Assembly (NCBI RefSeq): GCF_026191375.1
Contig: NZ_JAODTL010000035.1
Span: 1-64,000, forward strand
DNA from: Marinomonas pontica
GTDB lineage: Bacteria > Pseudomonadota > Gammaproteobacteria > Pseudomonadales > Marinomonadaceae
Length of the DNA: 64,000 bases
Direction of reading: 5' to 3'
Below, piece after piece: positions 1 through 10,330 of this stretch. The first letter of the stretch is position 1, and each line of letters opens with the position of its first letter. The position numbers and the translations under genes are program-made. The notes beneath the pieces are model-generated. The model was not told the origin of the DNA, did not search any database, and worked only from the letters and a program-made list of their open reading frames with translations.

Positions 1-89
1 CGAATATTTATTTTTCCTTCGTTTTACTTACTCCGACTCTATTTTGTTTTTATTGGAATATTCTGAGGATAACTCCTAATTTTATACAC

Positions 90-116
90 AAAAAAAGCCC
101 AGCTAATGCTGAGCTT
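90..116 (-). terminator. Rho-independent terminator of ppk1
   Basis: Nine-position stem (one mismatch) at 95-103 and 108-116 around a four-base loop. On the minus strand it is followed by a run of T, about 20 bases after the ppk1 stop. Confidence 0.85.
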
Positions 117-134
117 ATGTTTAAAAGTAACTAT

Positions 135-2354
135 TTATCGTGTGTTGTCTGCTAGTTCACTTAATAGCGCCCGTTGAGCGCTACGGTATTCGCCTTTTCT
201 TGGCTTGGATAGCTGATATGAGCCATCGCTTTGTAAAATCCAGCTTTGCGTATTATCTGTTAGGTAATACTCTAGTTCCTTTTTCACTCGGCGAGTCTGT
301 TTATAATCTTGAAGAGGAAAGGCGACTTCAATACGGTTATTGAGGTTACGATCCATGCCGTCAGCACTAGATAAATACACTTGAGGGTTTCGGTTGTTGT
401 AGAAGTAGTAGACGCGGGTATGTTCTAGGAAACGTCCTATGATGCTTCTTACTCTAATATTAGAAGATATGCCTTTAATACCAGGTCGTAACGTACAAAT
501 GCCTCGAACAATCAGGTCGATTTTTACACCAGCTTGAGAAGCTTTATAAAGCGATTGAACCAGCCTCTGCTCTGTCAGTGAGTTTACTTTTATGATGATT
601 CGAGAGGGTTCGCCTCTTAGCGCATTTTCTGCCTCTCTGTTGATCATTTCCAATAAGCGGTCGCGAAGAGTAAAAGGGGCGTGCAATAGCTTTTTCACCT
701 TTAACTCTTTACTCATTCCCGTTAGTTGCTGGAAGACACGATGAACATCGTCACCAATCTCTTTATCACATGTCATGAAACTATAGTCTGTGTAAAGACG
801 AGCGTTACCTGCGTGATAGTTGCCTGTGCCTAAGTGAACATAGCGAGTTAAGTCAGCACCTTCACGACGGACGATTAGAATCATTTTCGCGTGGGTTTTA
901 TGTCGAACAACACCATAAACCACAATTGCACCTGCGTCTTGTAAGCGGCTTGCAAGCGCTAAGTTCTCAGCCTCGTCGAAGCGAGCACGCAATTCGATGA
1001 CTACAGTAACTTCTTTGCCGTTTCGAGCGGCTTCCACCAATGCGTTGGCAATTGGTGAGCGTGAACCTGTTCGATAAAGAGTTTGACGGATAGCAACCAC
1101 ATTGGGGTCTTTGGCTGCTTCGCTTAATAAATCAATGACAGGTGAAAAGCTTTCAAACGGGTGCATGAGTAGATAGTCGCGTTGATGAATCGCCTCAAAT
1201 AAGCCGCCAGAGCTGGCCAGTTTGCGTGGCAGCCCTGGAGAAAAAGGAGGGTACATCAGGTCAGGACGATCAACGAGCTCAAGGACTGCCATAAGACGAC
1301 TGAGGTTAACAGGGCCGTCAATGCGGTATAGATCTTGTTGCTCTAGATCAAACTGTTTTAACAGAGAGTCGACAATATGGAGAGGGCAGTTTTCTGCGAT
1401 TTCTAAACGTACTGAACTGCCGTAATGGCGACTTTGTAGTTCTGTACGTAGCGCGCCTGCCAAATCGACGCCGATGTCGTCTGAATCTACTTCTAAGTCA
1501 GCGTTACGAGTAAGCCGGAATTGGAAACACCCTTTGACCGTCATGCCAGGGAATAATTGATCCGCATGAGCGTGGATAATAGAAGACAGAAAGACCAGAT
1601 TGTCTCCACCTTCGCAGACGTCATCAGGTAATTTTACCAAGCGGGGTAATGAACTTGGTGCAGGCACAATGGCTAAGCCGTTTTCACGTCCAAAAGCATC
1701 ACGACCTTCTAATTCGACTACGAAGTTGAAGGTTTTGTTTGCCAGTCGAGGAAATGGGTGAGCTGGGTCAAGGCCAATTGGGCTGATAATAGGCAATACG
1801 TTATCGCGGAAGTATCGTTTCACCCAAGCGGCTTGTTTTTCGTTCCAAACAGTACGACGAATAAACTTAACGTTTTCTGTTGCTAGCTTAGGCAAAATAA
1901 TATCGTTGAGAATTCGGTATTGGCGACGTACTAGCTTGTGAGCATGTTCGCTAATTAGACCGAGTACTTTCTTGGGGTGCATCCCATCGGGGCCATTTTT
2001 TTCACGGCTGTATTCCAATTGGCTTTTTAGACCCGCGACACGGATTTCAAAAAATTCATCCATGTTAGAGCTAAAAATGCACAAAAACATTAATCTGTTT
2101 AGGATAGGGTGGTTTTCGTCCATGGCCTGCTCAAGCACTCGAGCGTTAAATTGGAGGTGACTCAGCTCGCGGTTGAAATAGAGTTCTGGATCCGCCAGAT
2201 CAATTTCTTCTGGGAGACGCTCCTCAATTGCTATTTTGTTAGGGTCTTGAGGTTGTTCCGGAATGGGTTCCAATACCAATTCAGCGTCCAGCTCCAGAGG
2301 GACGCTAGGCGTGGATTCTTTTTTATCTATTTCGTTCACCGACTGCTCAGACAT
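135..2354 (-). CDS. ppk1: Polyphosphate kinase 1
   Basis: Reversibly polymerises the gamma phosphate of ATP into inorganic polyphosphate, usually at the inner membrane. The 739-residue product has the family layout: an acidic N-terminal extension of about 50 residues, the N domain starting near YFNRELSHLQFNARVLEQ, then two phospholipase-D-like catalytic domains. The phosphoryl-accepting histidine should be in VRHKTHAK, and YVHLGTGNYHAGNARLYTDY is a second conserved block. ATG start at 2354. It lies downstream of hemB on the same strand (150-bp gap) and has its own terminator. The matching exopolyphosphatase ppx is in the window at 12.1 kb but on the other strand, so synthesis and breakdown are not in one operon here. 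Confidence 0.97.
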   Translation of the reverse strand: MSEQSVNEIDKKESTPSVPLELDAELVLEPIPEQPQDPNKIAIEERLPEEIDLADPELYFNRELSHLQFNARVLEQAMDENHPILNRLMFLCIFSSNMDEFFEIRVAGLKSQLEYSREKNGPDGMHPKKVLGLISEHAHKLVRRQYRILNDIILPKLATENVKFIRRTVWNEKQAAWVKRYFRDNVLPIISPIGLDPAHPFPRLANKTFNFVVELEGRDAFGRENGLAIVPAPSSLPRLVKLPDDVCEGGDNLVFLSSIIHAHADQLFPGMTVKGCFQFRLTRNADLEVDSDDIGVDLAGALRTELQSRHYGSSVRLEIAENCPLHIVDSLLKQFDLEQQDLYRIDGPVNLSRLMAVLELVDRPDLMYPPFSPGLPRKLASSGGLFEAIHQRDYLLMHPFESFSPVIDLLSEAAKDPNVVAIRQTLYRTGSRSPIANALVEAARNGKEVTVVIELRARFDEAENLALASRLQDAGAIVVYGVVRHKTHAKMILIVRREGADLTRYVHLGTGNYHAGNARLYTDYSFMTCDKEIGDDVHRVFQQLTGMSKELKVKKLLHAPFTLRDRLLEMINREAENALRGEPSRIIIKVNSLTEQRLVQSLYKASQAGVKIDLIVRGICTLRPGIKGISSNIRVRSIIGRFLEHTRVYYFYNNRNPQVYLSSADGMDRNLNNRIEVAFPLQDYKQTRRVKKELEYYLTDNTQSWILQSDGSYQLSKPRKGEYRSAQRALLSELADNTR

Positions 2355-2411
2355 GTGCTTATATTCTCTCTAAATACCATTTTATAGTGTTGTTGGTATG
2401 CTTGTTCCTTT

Positions 2412-2429
2412 TGCCTACAAATGTAGGCA
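2412..2429. repeat. 7-bp inverted repeat between hemB and ppk1
   Basis: TGCCTAC-AAAT-GTAGGCA is a perfect hairpin in the spacer. Neither strand has a T-run after it, so it is not a normal terminator; it could be a transcript hairpin or an operator. Confidence 0.4.
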
Positions 2430-2504
2430 TATACTAACAAATTACACCAACGCAGCCTGCTGGTCACCGATTCAATGTACTTATTTCACTAAAAGGTTGA
2501 ATTG

Positions 2505-3530
<1,026 letters not shown>

Positions 3531-3664
3531 TTAGTATTGTTACAATATTAAGACAGTGCCTTTGTAAAAGCGTTGTGTTAGAGCAAAACTTTACAGATTA
3601 ATAGCACTTAGTCTTTGTTTATTCTCTCTTTTTTAGCGAAGTCACCCAATAAGGTTGGTTAATT

Positions 3665-5608
3665 TCACAACAATAGCGCTTCCGCTTCTTCGAGTTGCTC
3701 TTGTGCTTCAAACCACGCTTCTTCACTTTCTGCTTGGGCTTTTTTCCACTTGGCTTCTTCGCTTAGGAGTTTTTGTAGCTTGTCCCTTTGGTCCGCTTCA
3801 TAAAGGCTTGAGTCCGCCATGTCCTCAGAAATTCGATCAAGATGCTCTTGCGCTGTTTGAACGGCTTTTTCGTGTTTTTCAATTTGTTTACGAAGAGGGC
3901 GTAATTTTTCTCGCATTTCAGCGGCTTTGCGGCGCTCTTCTTTGCGGTCCACTTTGTCGATTTTATCCCCAGCTTGTTCGCCTTTTTCTAGCTGCGCCGC
4001 CGTGGCTTGTCTTGCTTGCAACCATGCATGATAAGTGGGCAGATCACCGTCGAAGGCTTGGATTTTGTTGTCAGCGACAAGGTAAAACTCATCAACGGTG
4101 CTGTTCAATAAATGGCGATCGTGAGACACCAATAAGATTGAGCCAGGAAACTCTTAGTAAGGCCTCGGTTAAGGCCTGACGCATTTCAATGTCCAAGTGG
4201 TTGGTTGGCTCATCAAGCACCAATAAGTTTGGTTTTGTCCAAGAGATTAACGATAAGGCAAGACGGGCTTTTTTCTCCTCCAGAAAAGCCTTTGACGGGA
4301 CGAAGTGCGTCATCACCAATAAAGCCAAAACCACCAAGATAACGACGAATGTCACTTTCAAGTATTTTGGGAGTGAGGCGTTGGATATGGAGCAATGGCG
4401 AAGCGTCTAAATCGAGGGCGCTTGGAGTTGGTGCTGTGGAGAAAGTAACCGATTTTTAGATTCTCTCCCAAGATTCGATCGCCCGCCAATACACCTATTT
4501 CGCCAACAATGGATTTGATTAGAGTCCGGTCTGCTCGGCGCCGTTTGGACCAAGCAGGCCAGTGCGTTGTCCATCACGAAGGGCGAGGTTGGTCTTGCCA
4601 AGCTGAACGGTTTTAGCGCCAGATTCAGACGTATAACCTAGGTCAGCTTCCGATAAATTGACCAACAGTTGAGATGTTTTTTCGGCCGCTGTGGAATCGA
4701 AAATTCAAATTGCGAGTCAATATGGAGCTGGACCAATAATTTCCATTTTCTCAAGCATTTTCAGACGGCTTTGTTGCTTGTTTTGGCCTTGTCTGCTTTA
4801 TACCGGAAGCGGTCCACATATTGTTGTAAATGCGCGCGTTTCTCTTGTTGTTTCTCATAGTTGGCTTGTTGTTGCGCTAGATGTTCCGCGCGTTGGCGCT
4901 CGTAGTCGGAATAGTGTTGCCTTTATAAAGCACTAGCTGTTTTTGATAAAGATGAACAATATGACTACAGATACCGTCTAAAAAATCACGGTCATGGGAA
5001 ATAAGTAGCAGCGTTCCCGGATATTGGCGTAGCCAGTTTTCCAGCCACATAACCGCATCCAAATCCAAATGGCTGGTTGGTTCGTCAAGCAAGAGAACGT
5101 CGGAAGGACACATCAAGGCTTTGGCAAGGTTTAGACGAATGCGCCAACCACCTGAGAAATCTGACACTGGTCTTTTCATGTCTGCCATTTTGAAGCCTAG
5201 ACCTTCGCGGTAGAGTCTCCCCGGGTGATTGTGCCGTATAACCGTGGGCGTTTTCGTACTCTCCTAACCAATGGGCATGGGCACTGATCGTCGTTGTTTG
5301 CTTGTGCTTTGGCAATATGGCTTTCTGCGTCTCTGAGTCGATCATCGCCATCCAAACAATACGCCTAGCGCACTGCGTTGAGTCTCTTCTACTTCCTGGG
5401 CCATAAAGGCGATGCGACGTTGGCCTGGTAAAATTACTTCGCCAGTGTCGGCGTGTAGTTCGCCTTTGATCATGGCAAATAAAGACGATTTTCCAGCGCC
5501 ATTGGCACCGATAAGTCCCACTTTTTGGCCTTCAAAAATGGTGAGCGTAGCCTCTTCCAGTAAAAATTGGGTGCCGCGCTGTAAACTAACTTCCGTAAAT
5601 TGGATCAT
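3665..5608 (-). pseudogene. yheS: ABC-F family ATP-binding protein (YheS-like), multiply frameshifted
   Basis: Read across frames, this encodes an almost complete ABC-F protein of about 640 residues with two nucleotide-binding domains and a C-terminal coiled coil. Recognisable parts in order: start MIQFTEVSLQRG, Walker [40 protein letters not shown], then in the second domain YLGGFGFIGDD, FSGGEK, LLVLDEPTNHLDIEMRQAL, VSHDRHLL and a charged coiled-coil tail. ABC-F proteins act on ribosomes rather than in transport. At least ten small indels between about 4150 and 5355 break the frame (for example near 5353, 4927, 4790, 4270 and 4157), most of them extra bases, some in homopolymers. The second Walker A (near 4545) is garbled. 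Coding quality returns to normal below 4132 and above 5360. Either a young pseudogene or a poorly resolved stretch of assembly. Confidence 0.9.
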
Positions 5609-5860
5609 AAAAACTCGAAATCTCTTATCTCGATGAATGAGAAGTGATGTGGATCGTTTTAATCGTCTTTTCAATAGAAAGCACAATGCGAACATTTTAG
5701 AGTGCTGTCAAAGTAAACGAAATAGCAAGCGTGCATATTCCCAGTACATATTCCCAGTTATCACTGTTTAAAGTGGATGATTGCGTTGCTCAAGGGTAAA
5801 ATGGCGGGATTATTAATTTGAACTTTTTACGTCAGGCTTGCGCCAGACAAGGTGTGCTTT

Positions 5861-6736
5861 GTGAATAATCCAACCATAAATGAAATACAGCGTTTTTCTT
5901 TTGATAACAGCAATGTTCGTGGTGAACGTGTGTTATTAAATGATGCTTATCAAGAAATTATTAAGCGTAAAGACTATCCGCTGGCATTAGAAAAACTCCT
6001 TGGTGAGTTTGTTGTAGCAATCGCGCTATTGCGAGACATTGTTAAAATAGACGGTGTGTTGTCTATTCAAGCCAAAGGTAATGGTTTTTTATCGACTTTG
6101 ATGACGGAATGCGATGAGCATCAAAATCTTCGTGGTATTGCGCAATGGGATGAATCTCAAGACGTTCCTGATGTGATTTCGTTAAAAGAGGTGCTTGAAG
6201 GTGGGTACTTAGCCATTACGATTCAGCCTCGCAATGGACAGCGCTATCAAGGCATTGTTGAGATTGTTGGTGATACGTTGGGTGAATGCCTTGAGCAATA
6301 TTTCTCACAATCTGAGCAATTGCCAAGCCGAGTGTGGCTGGCGGCGAATGGTGCACAATGCGGTGGTTTATTCTTACAGCGTTTACCTGAAGAGCAAGCG
6401 AAAGAGGGCGATGAAGATGCCTGGGAGCGCTTAACTCATTTGGCGTCCACCGTGAAGGAAGAAGAACTTCTGGGCCTTGAAACGGGTGAACTGCTGCATC
6501 GCTTGTACCATGAAGAAGAAGTGCGATTGTATGACATCAAGACAATGCAGTTTGGTTGCTCTTGTTCCCGCCAGCGTACGTTGGATGCTGTGATGTCCCT
6601 TGGAACAGAAGAAATTCGTGAGCTTTTAATTGAACAAGGCAGCATCAAGGTAGATTGTCAGTTCTGTGCTGAAAAATATGAGTTCACAGAAAGCGATTTT
6701 GTGGGTTTATTGGGCGACCAAGCACAAACCCACTAA
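5861..6736 (+). CDS. hslO: Redox-regulated chaperonin Hsp33
   Basis: Holdase chaperone switched on by oxidation and unfolding of its C-terminal zinc site. The product of about 290 residues shows the full pattern: N-terminal substrate-binding domain (RGERVLLNDAYQEI, GYLAITIQPRNGQRYQGIVE, LEQYFSQSEQLPSRVWL) and the four zinc cysteines as CSC and CQFC near the C-terminus. Two GTG codons are possible, at 5852 and 5861. The later one is preferred because AAGGTG at 5849-5854 is a ribosome-binding site at proper distance. The stop overlaps that of the convergent CBS-domain gene by 4 bp. Confidence 0.95.
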   Translation: MNNPTINEIQRFSFDNSNVRGERVLLNDAYQEIIKRKDYPLALEKLLGEFVVAIALLRDIVKIDGVLSIQAKGNGFLSTLMTECDEHQNLRGIAQWDESQDVPDVISLKEVLEGGYLAITIQPRNGQRYQGIVEIVGDTLGECLEQYFSQSEQLPSRVWLAANGAQCGGLFLQRLPEEQAKEGDEDAWERLTHLASTVKEEELLGLETGELLHRLYHEEEVRLYDIKTMQFGCSCSRQRTLDAVMSLGTEEIRELLIEQGSIKVDCQFCAEKYEFTESDFVGLLGDQAQTH

Positions 6737-7140
6737 TCTTTAAACGTGGCGTGATTGACTAGATCGCGCCACGATATGATGCCAATGACATGTTCTTCGT
6801 TGTCGGTGACGGGTAAGCAGGAAATGTCTACTCGTTTTAGCCAAGCAACAATGTCCTCCACTGGCGTGTCTGCTTTTACTGTAATGGGTTGGCGTGTCAT
6901 GACTTGATGTGCGGCTCGATTAAGCGTGTCTAAGTCTCTGGCTTGCTCAGAAACACTGTCAATAAAAGGGCTAATCAAGCGCAGTAAATCTCTGTCTGAT
7001 ATGATACCAACCAATTTGCCCTTTTCGGTGACAGGAAGGTGGTGAAAGCCGTTGCTCTGCATGAGGTTTTTCACAACCGGTAAGCGTTCATCCATGTCCA
7101 CACAGATGACATTTTTTACCATGATATCTTGTGCTTTCAT
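6733..7140 (-). CDS. CBS-domain pair protein
   Basis: A 135-residue protein made almost only of two CBS motifs (about residues 8-58 and 75-128), which form a Bateman module that binds adenine nucleotides or similar ligands. Typical segments are HLPVTEKGKLVGIISDRDLL and LPVTDNEEHVIGIISWRDLV. No effector domain is fused, so it presumably acts as a free sensor or partner protein; its target is unknown. Two ATG codons lie six bases apart (7146 and 7140). The GAGGAG site ends one base before the first but seven before the second, so 7140 is the likely start. Confidence 0.9.
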   Translation of the reverse strand: MKAQDIMVKNVICVDMDERLPVVKNLMQSNGFHHLPVTEKGKLVGIISDRDLLRLISPFIDSVSEQARDLDTLNRAAHQVMTRQPITVKADTPVEDIVAWLKRVDISCLPVTDNEEHVIGIISWRDLVNHATFKD

Positions 7141-7552
7141 CGTCATACTCCTCAGTATCTAAATGGAGAGGATTTAGTATATTTATATTGAATATTTTTA
7201 ATTCAATATAGCAGCATAATCGAAGCATGTTTTTTATTAATGTTGCTAACATCGTCCTTCTTGTCGCTAAAGTCAATAAAATGTCTGGAATCATGAGTGT
7301 TGAAATGTGGATATATCTACATTCTTATACTAAGGTCTCAAGACATTGTTTTTCAAAATCCGTATAATCAAATCACACCTGCTCAGAATCCCTTAACCGC
7401 TGTTAGTTTGTTAACTTCAGCATACGAGCAAAGGCGTTCTGAAGAGGGGAGTGGAGAAGCAGACAGTGGATTCGACATATCTGCTGTTGGCCAAAAGCCT
7501 AATTTCTCCGCCACTCTCAAATTCACAATTGGCTATGACACGGCGAAATCAT
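7141..7552. other. Intergenic promoter region between CBS gene and mqo
   Basis: About 400 AT-rich bases between divergent genes. They contain the 10-bp inverted repeat listed separately and presumably the promoters of both genes. No convincing small gene was seen; an open frame on the plus strand across 7297-7641 merely overlaps the start of mqo. Confidence 0.5.
7184..7210. repeat. Perfect 10-bp AT-rich inverted repeat
   Basis: TATATTGAAT and ATTCAATATA flank a seven-base loop. It sits about 45 bp upstream of the CBS gene start and 340 bp upstream of mqo. It has the form of a dimeric regulator site; no known motif is claimed. Confidence 0.6.
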
Positions 7553-9031
7553 ATGACCTCAAATTCTGTAGACGTTTTACTAGTCGGGGGAGGTGCTATG
7601 AGCACCACCCTAGGAGTGTTACTAAAGCAATTGGATCCTAGCATGACCATGTTGATGGTCGAGCGTTTAGGAAGCGTTGCAAAAGAAAGTACAGATGGCT
7701 GGAACAATGCTGGTACAGGCCATGCCGCATACTGCGAGTTAAACTACACGTCTGAAAATGCTGATGGCTCCGTTAACATTGATAAAGCGGTGAATATCAA
7801 CGCGGCTTTTGAAATTAGCCTTCAATTTTGGTCTTACCTAGTCGAACAAGGTCTGATGCCTGCGCCACAAGAATTTATCCATCGTGTGCCTCATCAAAGT
7901 TTTGTTTGGGGTGAGCGCAACGTCAAAATGTTAAAAGCACGTTATGACGCAATGAGTTCGCATCCTGCTTTTAAAGAAATGCAATACACAGAAGATCGTG
8001 AAAAAATGCAGGAGTGGATGCCTCTTGTTATGAACAATCGTGATGACAGTGAGCCTCTTGCAGCGACACGAGTGGAACACGGTGCTGATGTCAACTTTGG
8101 TGCCATTGCTCGTAATATGAGCAAGCATTTAGAAGCCCTAGAAAACTTCGATCTAGAATTGAACTGCGAAGTAAAAGATCTGCAGAAACGTGCGGATGGT
8201 CGATGGGATGTCACACTTGAACAAAATGGCGCTCGTACAACGGTTGACGCAAAATTTGTCTTTTTAGGCGCCGGTGGCGGGGCGTTGCCTTTGCTGCAAA
8301 AAGCAGAAGTTAAGGAAGGGAAAGGTTTTGGTGGATTCCCTGTTAGTGGTCAGTGGCTAGTGTGTGAGAAACCTGAATTGGTAGAACAGCACTTTGCTAA
8401 AGTGTATGGTGCTGCGCCTATTGGTGCGCCGCCTATGTCTGTACCGCATTTAGACACTCGGATTATTGATGGCAAAAAAGCCATCTTATTTGGTCCTTTT
8501 GCTGGTTTTACGACCAAGTTTTTGAAAACAGGGTCGTTCTTTGATTTACCGAAGAGTGTGCGCTTTGACAACATTAAACCCATGTTAAGCGTTGGTAAAA
8601 ACAACATGGATCTGACTCGTTATTTGATCAGTGAAGTGATGCAATCTCATAAAGATCGTTGTAATTCATTGCGTCAATTTTTCCCTGATGCAAAAGACGA
8701 AGATTGGGAGTTGGCTTACGCTGGACAGCGCGTTCAAATTATCAAGAAAGACGATAAAACGGGCGGCAAACTGGAGTTTGGTACTGAAGCCATTACGACA
8801 GAAGACGGTTCTCTTGCGGCATTGCTAGGCGCTTCTCCTGGAGCATCAACGACGGTGAATACTATGATTGGTATTCTAGAGCGCTGTTTTGTTGAGCGTG
8901 TTAAGTCGGCTGATTGGCAATCTAAAATGAAAGAAATGGTTCCGTCCTACGGTGAATCATTGGTAGACAATACAGACTTGCTTCTTTCTATTCGTGCTAA
9001 AACGCTAGAAACCTTAAAGCTAAAACCTTAA
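7553..9031 (+). CDS. mqo: Malate:quinone oxidoreductase
   Basis: FAD-dependent peripheral membrane enzyme of the citric acid cycle that oxidises malate to oxaloacetate and passes electrons to quinone. Recognised from the N-terminal FAD motif VDVLLVGGGAMSTTLG, GWNNAGTGHAAYCELNYT, FIHRVPHQSFVWGE, the central GAGGGALPLLQKA and the C-terminal LLGASPGASTTVNTMI. The frame is open upstream to 7451, but family members begin just before the FAD motif. The ATG at 7553 gives 492 residues, the usual size; an ATG at 7535 is an alternative. Neither has a strong ribosome-binding site. Followed by a strong bidirectional terminator. Confidence 0.97.
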   Translation: MTSNSVDVLLVGGGAMSTTLGVLLKQLDPSMTMLMVERLGSVAKESTDGWNNAGTGHAAYCELNYTSENADGSVNIDKAVNINAAFEISLQFWSYLVEQGLMPAPQEFIHRVPHQSFVWGERNVKMLKARYDAMSSHPAFKEMQYTEDREKMQEWMPLVMNNRDDSEPLAATRVEHGADVNFGAIARNMSKHLEALENFDLELNCEVKDLQKRADGRWDVTLEQNGARTTVDAKFVFLGAGGGALPLLQKAEVKEGKGFGGFPVSGQWLVCEKPELVEQHFAKVYGAAPIGAPPMSVPHLDTRIIDGKKAILFGPFAGFTTKFLKTGSFFDLPKSVRFDNIKPMLSVGKNNMDLTRYLISEVMQSHKDRCNSLRQFFPDAKDEDWELAYAGQRVQIIKKDDKTGGKLEFGTEAITTEDGSLAALLGASPGASTTVNTMIGILERCFVERVKSADWQSKMKEMVPSYGESLVDNTDLLLSIRAKTLETLKLKP

Positions 9032-9054
9032 TCTACTTCGCAAGTAATGAGCGT

Positions 9055-9083
9055 AAAAAAGCTGGGCACTCCCCAGCTTTTTT
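9055..9083. terminator. Bidirectional terminator after mqo
   Basis: Twelve-base perfect stem (A6-GCTGGG / CCCAGC-T6) with a five-base loop, 24 bases after the mqo stop. Confidence 0.9.
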
Positions 9084-9123
9084 GTATTGCAGGCGATAAA
9101 AAACGAACATGGTGAGATGGAAT

Positions 9124-9393
9124 ATGACGATGACTTTTGCAGAGCGCGCAGACCAATTGTGTGACACATTACGAGATATGGAGCACCACGCTGAAGAAGG
9201 TGATCAGCTATTTTACTGTGCATATTTACTGGGTCTATTAGGGCTGCATAGTAGTGTTGAAGGTGAAGGGCAGAGCGAATTTGACGCTGCTTTTACGGGT
9301 ATCCTGCAAGAAACGCTGGTGGCAGAAGGCGTTACCGATGCAGACCAAGAGAATATTACAGCATTGTGGGACACAGTTCGTACTGCGGCGTAA
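9124..9393 (+). CDS. yfcL: YfcL family protein
   Basis: Small acidic helical protein (about 89 residues from the ATG at 9124) of the YfcL family of gammaproteobacteria, whose function is unknown. Family-like parts are ADQLCDTLRDMEHHAEEGDQ, the hydrophobic FYCAYLLGLLGLHSSVEGEG and the C-terminal DQENITALWDTV. The frame opens at 9109, but the GGTGAG at 9111-9116 is correctly spaced for 9124. It stands alone between two strong terminators, so it is its own transcription unit. No signal peptide or membrane segment. Confidence 0.8.
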   Translation: MTMTFAERADQLCDTLRDMEHHAEEGDQLFYCAYLLGLLGLHSSVEGEGQSEFDAAFTGILQETLVAEGVTDADQENITALWDTVRTAA

Positions 9394-9419
9394 TTTTTCT
9401 ACGATTACCGTCCGTAGAT

Positions 9420-9452
9420 AAAAAAGAGACAACACGTGTTGCCTCTTTTTTT
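9420..9452. terminator. Bidirectional terminator between yfcL and fre
   Basis: A5-GAG, then palindromic CAACACGTGTTG, then CTC-T7. Serves both convergent genes. Confidence 0.88.
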
Positions 9453-9454
9453 GT

Positions 9455-10183
9455 TTACAGTTTTGGTTTGTCTGGGTGTGGCGCATAAGCAAAAACATCA
9501 GAAAAACACCGCTCTTTGCTGAGCCCTTTTGCTTCCAGCTGATCCAGTGTTCCATATACCATACCGACAGAGCCACTGATAAACGCCGCACTTTTACTTA
9601 GATCAGGATGGTCTGCCAAAACCGCTTCATACAACCAACCGCTTCGGCCGTGCCACTCATCGTTGCTGTCATTGACAATCACATCCAGTGAAAAAGGCGT
9701 GTATTTATGTGCTTCTTCCAGCCAGTCTTGAGCAAAAACATCCATAGGGGTTCTTAATCCCCAATAAAAGGAAACGTTCCCAGTAAAGTTCTGCTCCACC
9801 AAATGGCTGAATACACTTTTAATTTGGGCAAATCCGGTTCCGCCAGCGATCAATAAAATATTATCGGGGGCAGTCTCTAAAACACCGTTAGCAATATGGC
9901 AGTCACCACCTGGTGCTTTGATGGTAATTGAGTCGCTTGATTTAATGTGTTCAACGACTTTGTTGGCCAGTGAGCTAGGATCTGAAACCAGCACGTACAG
10001 GGTTAAAGTAGGTAATTCATGCGGTGCGCTGCCGATAGAGTAAGGAACTTGTTCGCCTGTGGGCAGCATAATCATTAAGTATTGACCCGCTTCAAAAGTA
10101 AAGTCTTCTACTTTTAAGGTAATGCGGTAAACATTTTGGTTCATTAATTCGACAGCGTTTACCGTCGCGGTAATCTCTTTCAT
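9455..10183 (-). CDS. fre: NAD(P)H-flavin reductase
   Basis: Ferredoxin-reductase-fold enzyme of 242 residues, the length of Fre/LuxG proteins, that reduces free flavins with NAD(P)H. The N-terminal beta barrel carries the flavin motif PYSIGSAP (RxYS type, here with PYSI). The nucleotide domain has LLIAGGTGFAQIKSV, YWGLRTPMDVF and the C-terminal SGSVGMVYGTLDQL (G-x-x-x-M type). GGAG lies eight bases before the ATG at 10183. It follows rho on the same strand, but an efficient-looking terminator separates them. In Pseudomonas a reductase of this type also neighbours rho (general knowledge). Confidence 0.9.
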   Translation of the reverse strand: MKEITATVNAVELMNQNVYRITLKVEDFTFEAGQYLMIMLPTGEQVPYSIGSAPHELPTLTLYVLVSDPSSLANKVVEHIKSSDSITIKAPGGDCHIANGVLETAPDNILLIAGGTGFAQIKSVFSHLVEQNFTGNVSFYWGLRTPMDVFAQDWLEEAHKYTPFSLDVIVNDSNDEWHGRSGWLYEAVLADHPDLSKSAAFISGSVGMVYGTLDQLEAKGLSKERCFSDVFAYAPHPDKPKL

Positions 10184-10269
10184 TTAAACTACTCCAATAT
10201 AGGTTGCCCTTACCTTGAATACGGAAAGCGAGCAGACGTTGATAATGCATCATGTTTATTGTGTAAGTA

Positions 10270-10299
10270 AAAAAAAACCACTTCGGAAAGTGGTTTTTG
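10270..10299 (-). terminator. Terminator of rho
   Basis: A-run/ACCACTT stem with loop CGGAA and AGTGGT followed by T9 on the minus strand, 32 bases after the rho stop. Confidence 0.9.
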
Positions 10300-10330
10300 A
10301 TAGCAGACTTTATTACTGCAAAAAGTCTAC

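Noticed and set aside
7297-7641. Plus-strand frame overlapping the mqo start
   Set aside because: Different frame from mqo, no ribosome-binding site, translation unlike a protein.
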